Positions 25,708 to 42,609 of a DNA stretch of 64,000 nt are shown here, piece by piece. The stretch's first letter is position 1, and each line of letters starts with the position of its first letter. Both the position numbers and the translations under genes were made by a program. A model generated the notes under the pieces. The model made no database searches. It was not told the DNA's origin and saw only the letters and a list, made by a program, of their open reading frames with translations. Location of the stretch: NCBI RefSeq assembly GCF_009827655.1, contig NZ_WTYV01000002.1, forward strand, positions 124,657 to 188,656, read 5' to 3'. This stretch comes from Alteraurantiacibacter buctensis. GTDB taxonomy: Bacteria; Pseudomonadota; Alphaproteobacteria; Sphingomonadales; Sphingomonadaceae.

Positions 25708-27675
25708 TCAGCGCCGGGCCAGCGTATCGATCCGCATGCTGACAGCGGGATCGGCCAACAGGGCCTCAGTCGGCCCGGCCATGCGCCGCCGCCAGTTGGG
25801 GTGCTCCACCGTGGTGCCGGGCAAGTTGGGCTGCTCGTCCAGCCCCAGCAGGTCTTCCAGCGGAACGATCGCAAGGCCCGATGGCGCGCGGGCCACGTGG
25901 GCCACGGCGGCATCCACCACGGGATCGCTGTCCTGCGGGGCGGGGCGGTGATGCTGCCCGGTGAGTGAGGCCCACAGCAGGCCCCGGTCCCAGTCGCGCA
26001 CGCTTTCCGCTTCCTGCCGCGAGGTGCCTTCGGGCAGGCGGCCCAGCGCGGCGGCCCAGTCCAGGTCGCGCCCGCGCCACCAGCCGGCCACGGTGGGGGT
26101 ATCGTGGGTGCCGGTCATCGCCACCGACAACTCCGGATAGTCACCTGCGCCGATGAACCCGTCATCCGCCGCGCGTTCGAACCACAGCACGCGCATTCCC
26201 AGCATCCGCCTGGCGGTGATCGCATCCACGAAGCCTTTGGGCGCGGTGCCCAGGTCCTCGGCGATCACCAGCGCGCGGGCGCGGTGCGCTTCCAGCGCGG
26301 CCAGGCGCAGCAGGTCGGCGAAGGGATAGGTGATGTAGGCCCCGTCCGCCGCCGTGCCGCCCGCCGGGATCACCCACAGGCGGGCGAGGCCGAAGGCGTG
26401 ATCGATGCGAATGCCGCCGGCATGGGCCAGCGCGTTGCGCAGCAGCGCGATCCACGGGGCATAGCCCTGCGCCTTCAAGCCCTGCGGGGAGAAGCTAGTC
26501 AGCCCCCAGTTCTGCCCGTGCGGACCCAGTGGATCGGGCGGCGCACCGATGCTGAGGCCGTGCAGCATGGCCCCCCGCATGGTCCAGGTGTCGCTGCCGC
26601 CGGGGCGCACGCCCACGGCCAGGTCAGCCAGCAGACCCACCGCCATGCCCGCCTCGCGCGCGCGCTGCTGCACCGCGTCCAGGCTGGTGCGGGCGAGCCA
26701 CTGGCAGAAGCGGTGGAAGGCCACTTCCTGCGGATTATCGCGGGCGAATTGCGCCGCCGCAGCCCCGCGCGGATCGTGAAAGGCTTCCGGCCACTGCTCC
26801 CATCCGTGCAGCCCCTGCGGGCGGAAATAGCAATCCAGCGCATCGAACAGCGCGTGGAGCGACAGGGCTTCGCCGTGCGATCCACCTTCCTGGCCGATCG
26901 TAGCCTGGACCACCGGGTCAAGCGCGGCATAGAGCGTGCGCAGGTCGGCCAGCCGATGGGGCAGGGCTTCGCCCCATTCGATGAAATCGGCCCCTTCGTG
27001 CGCGGGCAGGGGCGAAAGGCCGGCCAGCTCCGGATCGGCCAGCGCGGTGTTCAGGAACAGGCGGCTGGAAGGGGAATAGGGGCTGAAGTCCTCGCCGGTT
27101 CCGGCAAACAGGGCATGCACCGGGCTGATCGCCACGGCCTGCGCGCCGCGGGCGGCAAAGGCCTGCACGGCGGCGTCGAGCTCGGCAAAGGTGCCGTAGG
27201 CCCCCGGCCGGTGCCCCCGCAGCGAGGGGATCTGCACGGCCGGCCCCCACATGCGGGCAGCGCCAAGATCGGCCGGCAGCGGGCAGGCAGTAGGGGCCAC
27301 GGCCAGGGTCAGCGTGGTGGCCCCGGTGTGCAGCACGTAATAGCCTGGCTGGTCGATCGGCGGAAGCTGGCCGCCCGCTACCCGTGCGGTCACCGTGTTG
27401 CCGTCCTCGGCGCTGACTTCTACCGGGCCATCGGCCAGCGGCAGCGGCGTGGGCAGGCCAACCTCGCCCACCACCATGCGCGGCAGGGCGCTCTCCTGTT
27501 CCGCAATCACGGCCAGGCTGGCGGCAATCTGTGCGGGCGTGGCGCAGGCGTGCCCCAGCGCGGTCAGGACGGCGGCCAGCCGGTCATCGGCCACCACCAT
27601 GTCCGCGCCATCCACGCTGCGCCATTCGCGCTGGACGCCGGCGGCACGGGCAAGATGGTGCAGGGGTTCGATAAT
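25708..27675 (-). CDS. malQ: 4-alpha-glucanotransferase with non-canonical start
   Basis: An amylomaltase of about 655 residues, GH77, which moves alpha-1,4-glucan segments between maltodextrins and so feeds glycogen phosphorylase. The catalytic triad can be seen: Asp in GGIRIDHAFGLARLW, Glu in VIAEDLG and Asp in GTHDTPTVAGWW. The N terminus is unusual. The perfect AAGGAGG at 27678-27684 is followed by CC-ATT-ATC-GAA, with no ATG, GTG or TTG in reach, and the conserved part of the protein (LHHLARAAGVQREW) starts four codons later. ATT 27675 or ATC 27672 is the likely start; a frame to 27789 would swallow the Shine-Dalgarno. It is divergent from glgP. Confidence 0.88.
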   Translation of the reverse strand: MIEPLHHLARAAGVQREWRSVDGADMVVADDRLAAVLTALGHACATPAQIAASLAVIAEQESALPRMVVGEVGLPTPLPLADGPVEVSAEDGNTVTARVAGGQLPPIDQPGYYVLHTGATTLTLAVAPTACPLPADLGAARMWGPAVQIPSLRGHRPGAYGTFAELDAAVQAFAARGAQAVAISPVHALFAGTGEDFSPYSPSSRLFLNTALADPELAGLSPLPAHEGADFIEWGEALPHRLADLRTLYAALDPVVQATIGQEGGSHGEALSLHALFDALDCYFRPQGLHGWEQWPEAFHDPRGAAAAQFARDNPQEVAFHRFCQWLARTSLDAVQQRAREAGMAVGLLADLAVGVRPGGSDTWTMRGAMLHGLSIGAPPDPLGPHGQNWGLTSFSPQGLKAQGYAPWIALLRNALAHAGGIRIDHAFGLARLWVIPAGGTAADGAYITYPFADLLRLAALEAHRARALVIAEDLGTAPKGFVDAITARRMLGMRVLWFERAADDGFIGAGDYPELSVAMTGTHDTPTVAGWWRGRDLDWAAALGRLPEGTSRQEAESVRDWDRGLLWASLTGQHHRPAPQDSDPVVDAAVAHVARAPSGLAIVPLEDLLGLDEQPNLPGTTVEHPNWRRRMAGPTEALLADPAVSMRIDTLARR

Positions 27676-27819
27676 GGCCTCCTTGCCGGATGAATCACCG
27701 GAAAATTCGTATGTGCCGCCAGATTGTGCATTGCAGCAAGGGCTTTGATCGGCGTAATCCCTCGTGCGGGAGAGCGACAGACTGTGCAACCCGGGCCTTG
27801 CACCCGGATCCGATGGAGA

Positions 27820-30239
<2,420 letters not shown>

Positions 30240-30243
<4 letters not shown>

Positions 30244-32405
30244 CGCCTGACAGGGCCGCGATCGAGGCATTGCTGGCAGGAAAGCACGGCGATCCGTTCG
30301 CCCTGCTTGGCCCCCATGCCGGGCCGGACGGCACCTTCACCCGCGCCATCCTGCCGGGTGCGGAAGAGGTGGCCGCCTTCTCGATTCGCAGGGCCAGCCT
30401 GGGCAAGCTGGCGCGCGTGGATGATCGCGGGGTGTTCGAGGGGCACATCAGGGGCAAGCCCGGCCCTGTGAAATACCGCTGCCGGGGTGGCGGGGCGGAA
30501 TGGTGGGTGACCGATCCCTACAGCTTCGGCCCAGTTCTTGGCCCGCTGGACGACCTGCTGTTTGCCGAAGGCAACCACTTCCGCCTGTTCGACAAGCTGG
30601 GCGCGCACCTGATCGAGCACCAGGGCGTGGCCGGGTGCCACTTTGCGGTGTGGGCACCCAACGCGCGGATCGTCAGCCTGGTGGGCGATTTCAACGACTG
30701 GGACCGGCGCCGCCACGTGATGCGCCTGCGCGCGGATATCGGTGTGTGGGAGATTTTCCTGCCCGATATCGACGCGGGCCGCGCCTACAAGTTCTGCATC
30801 ACCGGCCCGGATGGCACGGTGCAGCCGCTGAAGGCCGATCCGTTCGCCTTCGCCGCCGAACTGCGCCCCTCCACCGCCTCGCTCACCGCGCGCCCTGCCA
30901 AGCCGGACTGGGGGGACGATGCCCACCGCGCGCACTGGGCCAGCGTCGATCCCCGGCGCGAGCCGATCAGCATTTACGAAGTCCACCCCGGTTCCTGGCA
31001 GCGGGACGAGAACGGCTGGTTCCTGAGCTGGGACACGATGGCCGAAAAGCTCATCCCCTATGTGGCAGACATGGGCTTTACCCATATCGAGTTCATGCCG
31101 GTGTCCGAACACCCGTATGACCCGAGCTGGGGCTACCAGACCACCGGACTATATGCGCCCAGTTCGCGCTTTGGCGGGCCGGACGGGTTCGCCCGCTTCA
31201 TCGACGGGGCGCACCGGGCGGGCATTTGCGTGCTGATCGACTGGGTGCCGGCGCATTTCCCGGTGGACGAACACGGCCTGGCCCGGTTCGACGGCACGGC
31301 CCTGTACGAACACGAAGACCAGCGGCTGGGCTTTCACCCGGACTGGAATACCGCGATCTACAACTTCGGCCGGCGCGAGGTGGCCAGCTTCCTGATCAAC
31401 AACGCGCTGTTCTGGGCCGAGCATTACCACGTGGACGGCCTGCGCGTGGATGCCGTCGCCTCGATGCTCTACCGCGATTACTCGCGCGAAGCGGGTGAAT
31501 GGATTCCCAATGCCGAGGGCGGGCGCGAGTACTGGGAGGCGGCCGAGTTCCTGCGCGGCATGAACCGCGCGGTCTATGGCAGCCATGCCGGCTTCCTGAC
31601 CGTGGCCGAGGAATCGACCAGTTGGCCGGGCGTCACCACGCCCGCGTTTGACGATGGATCCCGTTCCAACCTGGGCTTTGGCTTCAAATGGAACATGGGC
31701 TTCATGCACGACACGCTGCAATACATGGCGCGTGATCCGATCCACCGGCAGTTCCACCACGGCGAGATTACCTTCGGGCTGGTCTATGCTTTCAGCGAGA
31801 ACTTCGTCCTGCCGCTGAGCCATGACGAGGTGGTTCACGGCAAGGGATCGCTGCTCACCAAGATGAGCGGGGATGACTGGCAGAAGTTCGCCACCCTGCG
31901 CGCCTATTACGCGATGATGTGGGGCTATCCGGGCAAGAAGCTGCTGTTCATGGGCCAGGAATTCGCCCAGCGCCGCGAATGGAGCGAGGAGCGCAGCCTC
32001 GACTGGGAGCTGCTGGATGCCTCCGCCCATGCCGGGGTGCGCGATCTGGTGCGTGACCTGAACCGCCTGTACCGCGAGAAGCCCGCGCTGCACGCGCGCG
32101 ACTGCGAGGGCGAAGGGTTTGAATGGCTGGTGGTGGACGATGCCGCCAACTCGGTCTTCGCGTGGGCCCGCAAGTGCCCCGGCCAGCCGCCGGTCGCAAT
32201 CGTATTCAACATGACACCGCAGGTGCATCACGATTACTGGTTGCGCCTGCCGCTGGATGGCGAATGGCGCGAGGTCCTGAACACCGACGCCGCGCACTAT
32301 GGCGGCAGCGGGCAGGGGAACATGGGCAGCGTGCATGCCGGGCACGGCGGGGCAAAGGTGACCCTGCCACCGCTGGCCACGCTGTACCTGGAATATAACG
32401 GATAA
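30240..32405 (+). CDS. glgB: 1,4-alpha-glucan branching enzyme
   Basis: A 721-residue GH13 branching enzyme that forms the alpha-1,6 branches of glycogen. An N-terminal CBM48-like domain (HFAVWAPNARIVSLVGDFN) precedes the catalytic barrel. The nucleophile Asp is in GLRVDAVASML, the acid Glu in VAEESTSWPG and the third Asp in LSHDEVVHGKGS. A C-terminal all-beta domain ends in LATLYLEYNG. The start is the GTG at 30240, which overlaps the glgP stop (GTGA). The length matches the long bacterial GlgB type with an extra N-terminal module. Confidence 0.97.
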
Positions 32406-32423
32406 GCTGGGGAGCAGGACACG

Positions 32424-33685
32424 ATGCCGATGAGTGACAAGTATTCGCAGCCGCTGGCGCGCGATGCGATGGCCTATGTTCTGGCGGGCGGGCGCGGCAG
32501 CCGGCTGATGGAACTGACCGACAACCGCGCCAAGCCGGCGGTCTATTTCGGCGGCGTGTCGCGCATCGTGGACTTTGCCCTGTCCAACGCGATCAATTCC
32601 GGCATCCGGCGCATCGGCGTTGCCACCCAGTACAAGGCCCACAGCCTGATCCGCCACATGCAGCGCGCGTGGAACTTCATGCGCCCGGAACGCAACGAAA
32701 GCTTCGACATCCTGCCCGCCAGCCAGCGGGTGAGCGAAAACCAGTGGTACGAAGGTACCGCCGATGCCGTGTTCCAGAACATCGACATCATCGCCAGCCA
32801 TGCGCCCAAGTACATGGTGATCCTGGCGGGCGACCATGTCTACAAGATGGACTACGAGCTGATGCTGCGCCAGCACGTCAACAGCGGAGCCGATGTCACC
32901 GTGGGCTGCCTGGTGGTGCCGCGCGCGGACGCGACCGGCTTTGGCGTAATGCACGTGGACGAGACCGACGCGATCACCGCCTTCGTGGAAAAGCCCAAGG
33001 ATCCCCCCGGCATTCCCGGCCAGCCGGACATGGCGCTGGCCAGCATGGGCATCTACGTATTCGAGACGCAGTTCCTGTTCGACCAGTTGCGGCGCGATGC
33101 GGTGGACCCTGCCTCCAGCCACGATTTCGGGGGCGACATCATACCCTACATCGTCAAGCACGGGAAGGCCCAGGCCCACCGCTTCACGCAAAGCTGCGTA
33201 CGTGCGGCGGAGGAGATCGGCGAATACTGGCGCGACGTGGGCACCCTCGATTCCTATTTCGAGGCCAACCTCGACCTCACCGACGTGGTCCCCAAGCTGA
33301 ACCTGTATGATCGCGACTGGCCGATCTGGACCGACCAGATCGTGGCGGCCCCCGCCAAGTTCGTGCATGACGAGGACGGGCGGCGCGGGCAGGCGATCTC
33401 CTCGCTGATCAGCCAGGATTGCATCGTTTCGGGTGCGCTGGCGCGCAACAGCCTGCTGTTCACCGGCGTGAAGATGGGCAGCTTCTCCAGCGTGGAGCGC
33501 GGGGTGATACTGCCCTATTGCAACATCGGGCGCGGCGCGCGGCTGAAGAACGTGATCCTCGATTCCGGTGTACGCATCCCCGAAGGCCTGGTTGTGGGCG
33601 AGGACCCGGTGCTGGACGCGCAGCGCTTCCGGCGGTCCGAAAAGGGCGTGTGCCTGATCACCAAGGCGATGATCGCGAAGCTGGG

Positions 33686-33689
<4 letters not shown>
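32424..33689 (+). CDS. glgC: Glucose-1-phosphate adenylyltransferase
   Basis: A 421-residue ADP-glucose pyrophosphorylase, the committed and usually allosterically controlled step of glycogen synthesis. The nucleotidyltransferase signature [16 protein letters not shown] is at residues 17-32, followed by [10 protein letters not shown]. The sugar-phosphate site is near [12 protein letters not shown], and a left-handed beta-helix forms the C-terminal part ([20 protein letters not shown], then hexapeptide-like repeats). ATG 32424 follows GGGGAGCAGG. Its stop overlaps the glgA start (ATGA), which couples substrate and polymer synthesis. Confidence 0.97.
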
Positions 33690-38588
<4,899 letters not shown>

Positions 38589-38607
38589 CGATTCTTGCAC
38601 GCTGGTG

Positions 38608-38633
38608 GGAACGCTTGCATGACCTGCACCGTT
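38608..38633 (+). promoter_or_regulatory. Sigma-EcfG promoter for single-domain response regulator
   Basis: GGAAC at 38608-38612 and CGTT at 38630-38633 are separated by 17 bases. This matches the alphaproteobacterial general-stress sigma factor consensus GGAAC-N16/17-CGTT. It sits 34 bp upstream of the regulator ATG at 38668, a normal promoter distance. The convergent kinase gene has its own match, which makes chance less likely. Confidence 0.75.
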
Positions 38634-38667
38634 GAGGAAGCAACGGGGCATATTCTGGTAAGGTAAA

Positions 38668-39063
38668 ATGGCTGACATTCTGATCGTCGAAGATGAAGTA
38701 CTGGTTGCTTACGACATGGAAGCGACGCTGGAAGAATCCGGCCACCGCTGCGTGGGCATCGCACCCGATCTGAAGACGGCGGAGAGCTTTTTCGAAACCG
38801 CGATCGACCTCGCCCTGGTGGACCTCAACCTGCGCGACGGGCTGACCGGGCCGCAGATCGGCCTGAAGCTGAGCGCCGTGGGCGTCCCGGTGATCTTCAT
38901 CACTGCCAACCCTGCGCAGATCGGTGATGGTGTGGCCGGTACCATCGGCGTGATCACCAAGCCGACCGACGACAAGACGCTGCTGGAGGCGGTGAACTAT
39001 GCGCTCAGCCGCAAGCACGGCTTCGAGGCACAGCCACCCGCCAGCCTCAAGCTGTTTGGCTGA
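38668..39063 (+). CDS. Single-domain response regulator
   Basis: A 131-residue stand-alone receiver domain with no output domain. The acidic pocket is visible in ILIVEDEVLVAYD near the N terminus, the phosphoacceptor Asp in LALVDLNLRDG, the Thr switch in VIFITAN and the Lys in VITKPTDDKTL. It starts at ATG 38668 after AAGG and is preceded by a sigma-EcfG promoter. It faces an HWE kinase gene, 18 bp apart and convergent, which is its likely phosphodonor. Such regulators work by protein contact or phosphate relay, in sphingomonads often in the general stress response (SdrG-like role). It lacks the FATGUY motif of SdrG proper. Confidence 0.92.
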   Translation: MADILIVEDEVLVAYDMEATLEESGHRCVGIAPDLKTAESFFETAIDLALVDLNLRDGLTGPQIGLKLSAVGVPVIFITANPAQIGDGVAGTIGVITKPTDDKTLLEAVNYALSRKHGFEAQPPASLKLFG

Positions 39064-39081
39064 CGCGCATTCTGCGATGGC

Positions 39082-40128
39082 TTAGCGTGCCAGCGCCCGC
39101 ATGTTCACGCGGGCCAGCGCTTCCAGCCCCTCGCGCGACCACTGGCGGCTCAGCGTGCCGCCAAGCTGGTGCACCACGCTCATTTCCGCCAGGCGTGTGC
39201 CGAACCCGGCATGGGTTGGCACGCCTTCGATATGCGGCCCACCGCGTTCCACCCAGGTCAGCTCGCAGTCCTCACGGGCGCGGGTGATGGCAATGTCCAC
39301 CGTGCCCTCGTCGACCGAGAGCGAGCCGTACTTGATGGCATTGGTGGCCAGTTCGTGGACCAGCAGGGCAATCGGCGTGGCCCCGCGGTCGTCGATCCGC
39401 ACATCATCCCCGACGATGCGAATGCGCCCTTCGGACATGGCGACATAGGGGGACAACACGTCCTCGATCAGCGCGCGCAGGCTTTCGGTCTTGATCTGCG
39501 GCTGCGACTTCTCGGAATGCGGGCGCACCAGTTCATGCGCGCGGCCAAGGGCGGAAACGCGCGATTGCAGTTCGCCCGCAAATTCGCGGTGCTCGGGCTG
39601 GCGGCGGGCGGAAAGGCCGATCAGCCCGCCGATCACCGAGAAGATGTTCTTGATCCGGTGGCTCAGTTCGCGGCTCAGGATCTCGTTCTGCTCGGCCACT
39701 TCCTTCTGCTCGTGGATATCGGTGCAGGTCCCCATCCAGCGGATGATCTGCCCGTCACCCGCGCGCATCGGCATGGCCCGGCCCAGAACCCAGCGGTAGC
39801 GGCCCGAGCGATGGCGCAGGCGATATTCGATCTCGTAGGGATCGCCCGTTTCCAGGCAATGCCGCCAGCGGGCCCAGGCGCGCTCCTGGTCATCGGGGTG
39901 GAACATGTCGTTCCATCCCTCGCCGTCGGTCGAGCCTTCGGGCACGCCGGTGAATTCGTACCAGCGGGCGTTGTAATAGTCGTGGAATCCGTCCGGCAGG
40001 GTGGACCACACCATGTGCGGAAAGGCATCCGCCAGGGTCTGGAACCGAAGATCGGATTCGCGCAGGGCGTTGCGGGCCGAGGTCAGCTCCTCCTCGTCCT
40101 GGGCGGCGCCATTGGTGTGTGTCGTCAA
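39082..40128 (-). CDS. PAS-domain HWE histidine kinase
   Basis: A 348-residue soluble sensor kinase with no membrane segment. A PAS domain (about 25-140: FQTLADAFPHMVWSTLPDG to WMGTCTDIHEQKE) is followed by the HWE kinase core. The phospho-acceptor His is in ELSHRIKNIFSVI, the N-box reads LLVHELATNAIKYG and the W-x-E motif is LTWVERGGP. I chose TTG 40128: GGAGG lies eight bases upstream and a sigma-EcfG promoter ends at 40150. A frame up to 40179 would start inside that promoter. PAS-HWE kinases of sphingomonads often feed the PhyR-NepR-EcfG stress pathway. Confidence 0.92.
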   Translation of the reverse strand: MTTHTNGAAQDEEELTSARNALRESDLRFQTLADAFPHMVWSTLPDGFHDYYNARWYEFTGVPEGSTDGEGWNDMFHPDDQERAWARWRHCLETGDPYEIEYRLRHRSGRYRWVLGRAMPMRAGDGQIIRWMGTCTDIHEQKEVAEQNEILSRELSHRIKNIFSVIGGLIGLSARRQPEHREFAGELQSRVSALGRAHELVRPHSEKSQPQIKTESLRALIEDVLSPYVAMSEGRIRIVGDDVRIDDRGATPIALLVHELATNAIKYGSLSVDEGTVDIAITRAREDCELTWVERGGPHIEGVPTHAGFGTRLAEMSVVHQLGGTLSRQWSREGLEALARVNMRALAR

Positions 40129-40149
40129 GAAAGAAGCCTCCAGGTGGCC

Positions 40150-40174
40150 AACGCGCCGCCCGCCGGGTGGTTCC
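40150..40174 (-). promoter_or_regulatory. Sigma-EcfG promoter for HWE kinase
   Basis: On the minus strand GGAAC (40174-40170) and CGTT (40153-40150) are separated by 16 bases, a full match to the sigma-EcfG consensus. It lies 21 bp upstream of the TTG start at 40128. The pair with the promoter at 38608 suggests that kinase and regulator are induced together in the general stress response. Confidence 0.72.
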
Positions 40175-40287
40175 GGCAAGGCGGCGGGTACCTCGGAAGA
40201 GATGGGCGTGGTGCTGGCTTAGCAGTTTTGCGCCCTGTTTGCGATCTGGCCGTCGGCACGCCGGATTGTGGAACCCAGCAGCACGCC

Positions 40288-40311
40288 TGCGAAGCCGAAA
40301 TGCGGCTTGCA
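40288..40311 (-). terminator. Hairpin after arsH
   Basis: AAGCCG-AAATG-CGGCTT (40292-40308), extended by three further pairs past a one-base bulge, lies eight bases downstream of the arsH stop. It is the likely end of the arsR-arsC-acr3-arsH transcript. It has no U-tract, so it may act with Rho or as a 3' stabiliser. Confidence 0.4.
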
Positions 40312-40318
40312 GGGCCCG

Positions 40319-41083
40319 TTATGGCTCGCCAGTCGAACCAGAAGTTGCCAGGCCAGCCGCCTCAACCGGCGTTGCAACCGGCTGGTCCCGTTCCTTGCGC
40401 TCGGAGTAGCGGTCCACCAGCTGTTCGGCATGCGGCCGCAGCAGCGCCGTGAACCGCACCAGTTCCTCCATCACGTCAACGATGCGGTCGTAATAGCTGG
40501 ACGGCTTCATCCGCCCCGCCTCGTCGAACTCCTCGTATGCCTTGGCGATCGACGACTGGTTGGGGATGGTGAACATCCGCATCCAGCGGCCAAGGATGCG
40601 CAGGGTGTTCACGCTGTTGAAGCTTTGCGACCCCGCGCAGACCTGCATCACGGCCAGGGCCCGCCCCTGGGTGGGCCGCAGACCCTTGTAGGCCAGTGGC
40701 AGGTGATCGATCTGCGCCTTCATCACGCCGGTAATCTGCCCATGGCGTTCGGGGCTGCACCATACCTGCGCTTCGGACCACAGCGCATGCTCGCGCAGTT
40801 CATGGACCGCGGGATGATCGTCCCCTGCCACCTGATCGGGCAGCGGCAGGTCGCCGGGATCGAAGATCCGCGCCTCGCAGCCGAATAACTGGAGCAGGCG
40901 GGCCGCTTCCTCCACCGCGAGGCGGGAATAGGACCGCTCGCGCAACGACCCGTAGAGCAGCAGGACGCGGGGCGGCGGGTCGAGCGCGCCCAGGCCCAGC
41001 GCCGGTTGCCGGTGCAGGTATTCGGGTCGCAGGGCCGGCAGGTGTGCGGGATCAGAAAGGGCTCGCAAGCGCTGGAAGGTCAT
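40319..41083 (-). CDS. arsH: Arsenical resistance NADPH-dependent FMN protein ArsH
   Basis: A 254-residue flavodoxin-like flavoprotein. The FMN phosphate loop [20 protein letters not shown] is the ArsH hallmark, and [20 protein letters not shown] follows in the middle. ArsH oxidises trivalent organoarsenicals to the less toxic pentavalent forms and can reduce quinones or dyes with NADPH. ATG 41083 overlaps the acr3 stop (ATGA). It is the last gene of the arsenic operon. Confidence 0.95.
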   Translation of the reverse strand: MTFQRLRALSDPAHLPALRPEYLHRQPALGLGALDPPPRVLLLYGSLRERSYSRLAVEEAARLLQLFGCEARIFDPGDLPLPDQVAGDDHPAVHELREHALWSEAQVWCSPERHGQITGVMKAQIDHLPLAYKGLRPTQGRALAVMQVCAGSQSFNSVNTLRILGRWMRMFTIPNQSSIAKAYEEFDEAGRMKPSSYYDRIVDVMEELVRFTALLRPHAEQLVDRYSERKERDQPVATPVEAAGLATSGSTGEP

Positions 41084-42147
41084 GCGCCGTCCCCCGCAAA
41101 GCGGTTGCGCGTGCGGTTGGCGATGGCCACCAGCGAGAGCATCACCGGCACTTCCACCAGCACGCCCACCACGGTTGCCAGGGCCGCCCCGCTGGACAGG
41201 CCGAACAGGCCGATGGCGACCGCCACCGCCAGCTCGAAGAAGTTCGACGTGCCGATCATTGCACAGGGCGCGGCGATGTTGTGCGGCACCTTCCAGGCAA
41301 AGGCCCAGGCATAGGCGATGGCGAAGATGCCATAGGACTGGATGATGATCGGGATGGCGATCAGGGCAATCAGCAGCGGGTTGTCAATGATCACGCCGGC
41401 CTGGAAGGCAAACAGCAGGACCACGGTGACCAGCAGGCCGATGACCGACCATGGCTTCAGCCGGGCGGTGAAGGCATCTACCGCTGCGGCATTGCCGGCG
41501 TGCGCAGCGATCACCTTTCTGCGGGTCAGGGCACCCGCCACCAGCGGGATCACGATGTAAAGCACGACCGAGAGCAGCAATGTCTCCCACGGCACCACGA
41601 TGTCGGTCACGCCCAGCAGCAGCGCCACGATCGGGGCGAAGGCAACGATCATCACCAGGTCGTTCACCGATACCTGCACCAGCGTGTAGGCGGGATCACC
41701 CCTGGTCATCTGCGACCAGACGAACACCATGGCCGTGCAAGGCGCGGCCCCCAGCAGGATCAGCCCGGCGATGTATTGTTGGGCGTCATTGTCCGCGATG
41801 ATGCCGGAATAGAGGTAATCAAAGAACAGCACCGCCAGCGCGGCCATTGTGAACGGCTTGACCAGCCAGTTGATGACCAGCGTGATGACCAGCCCCTTGG
41901 GCTTGCGGCCAATGTCCCTGATGCTGGCGAAATCGACCCCGACCATCATCGGAAAGATCATCGCCCAGATAAGTGCGGCGACGACGAGGTTGACCGACGC
42001 CACCTCCAGGCCCGCCAGGAGGCCGACAGTGTCGGGTGACAGATTGCCGAGTACGATCCCGCCGACGATCGCCAGGGCCACCCAGAGTGACAGCCAGCGC
42101 TCGAACAGGCCAAGCGGTGAGGCGGATAGCGGCGAGTCCTGTGCCAT
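41080..42147 (-). CDS. acr3: Arsenite efflux transporter, ACR3 family
   Basis: A 355-residue inner-membrane carrier with ten helices that extrudes arsenite. The essential Cys of helix 4 is in [15 protein letters not shown] and the essential Glu of helix 9 in [17 protein letters not shown]. Both fit Acr3 rather than the unrelated ArsB. There is no ArsA ATPase gene, so it runs on the proton motive force. It starts at ATG 42147, three bases after the arsC stop, and overlaps arsH. Confidence 0.96.
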   Translation of the reverse strand: MAQDSPLSASPLGLFERWLSLWVALAIVGGIVLGNLSPDTVGLLAGLEVASVNLVVAALIWAMIFPMMVGVDFASIRDIGRKPKGLVITLVINWLVKPFTMAALAVLFFDYLYSGIIADNDAQQYIAGLILLGAAPCTAMVFVWSQMTRGDPAYTLVQVSVNDLVMIVAFAPIVALLLGVTDIVVPWETLLLSVVLYIVIPLVAGALTRRKVIAAHAGNAAAVDAFTARLKPWSVIGLLVTVVLLFAFQAGVIIDNPLLIALIAIPIIIQSYGIFAIAYAWAFAWKVPHNIAAPCAMIGTSNFFELAVAVAIGLFGLSSGAALATVVGVLVEVPVMLSLVAIANRTRNRFAGDGA

Positions 42148-42150
42148 CGG

Positions 42151-42588
42151 TCAGCCCAGTGGCTGCACGCGGTTGCCGGATGCATCCACCACCTGCTCGC
42201 CGTCTTCCTTCGCAAAGGCCCCGCGCTGTCCGGCAGGGATCAGGTCGAGCACCTCTTCGGATGGCCGGCACAGCTTCACGCCAAGCGGGGACACCACCAG
42301 CGGGCGGTTGATCAGGATCGGATGCGCCATCATCGCGTCCACCAGTTGCTCATCGGTCAGCGCCGGATCGCCCAGACCCAGTTCGGCGTAAGGGGTGCCC
42401 TTCTCGCGCAACAGCGCGCGCGGCGTGATCCCGGCGCGCGCTATCAGGCTTTCCAGCAGCGCGCGCGACGGCGGCGTCTTGAGGTATTCGACGACGTGCG
42501 GTTCGATCCCGGCATTGCGGATCATCGCCAGTGCATTGCGCGACGTGCCGCACTCGGGATTATGGTAGATGACGATGTCGGTGGTCAT
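42151..42588 (-). CDS. arsC: Arsenate reductase, glutaredoxin-coupled
   Basis: A 145-residue ArsC of the E. coli plasmid R773 type. The catalytic Cys13 is in HNPECGTSRNAL, and the Arg residues that bind arsenate are near HPILINRPLVVSP. It reduces arsenate to arsenite with glutathione and glutaredoxin, so that Acr3 can export it. It lies 21 bp after arsR and just before acr3. Confidence 0.96.
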   Translation of the reverse strand: MTTDIVIYHNPECGTSRNALAMIRNAGIEPHVVEYLKTPPSRALLESLIARAGITPRALLREKGTPYAELGLGDPALTDEQLVDAMMAHPILINRPLVVSPLGVKLCRPSEEVLDLIPAGQRGAFAKEDGEQVVDASGNRVQPLG

Positions 42589-42609
42589 ACGCTTGCTCTC
42601 CTGAATGCC

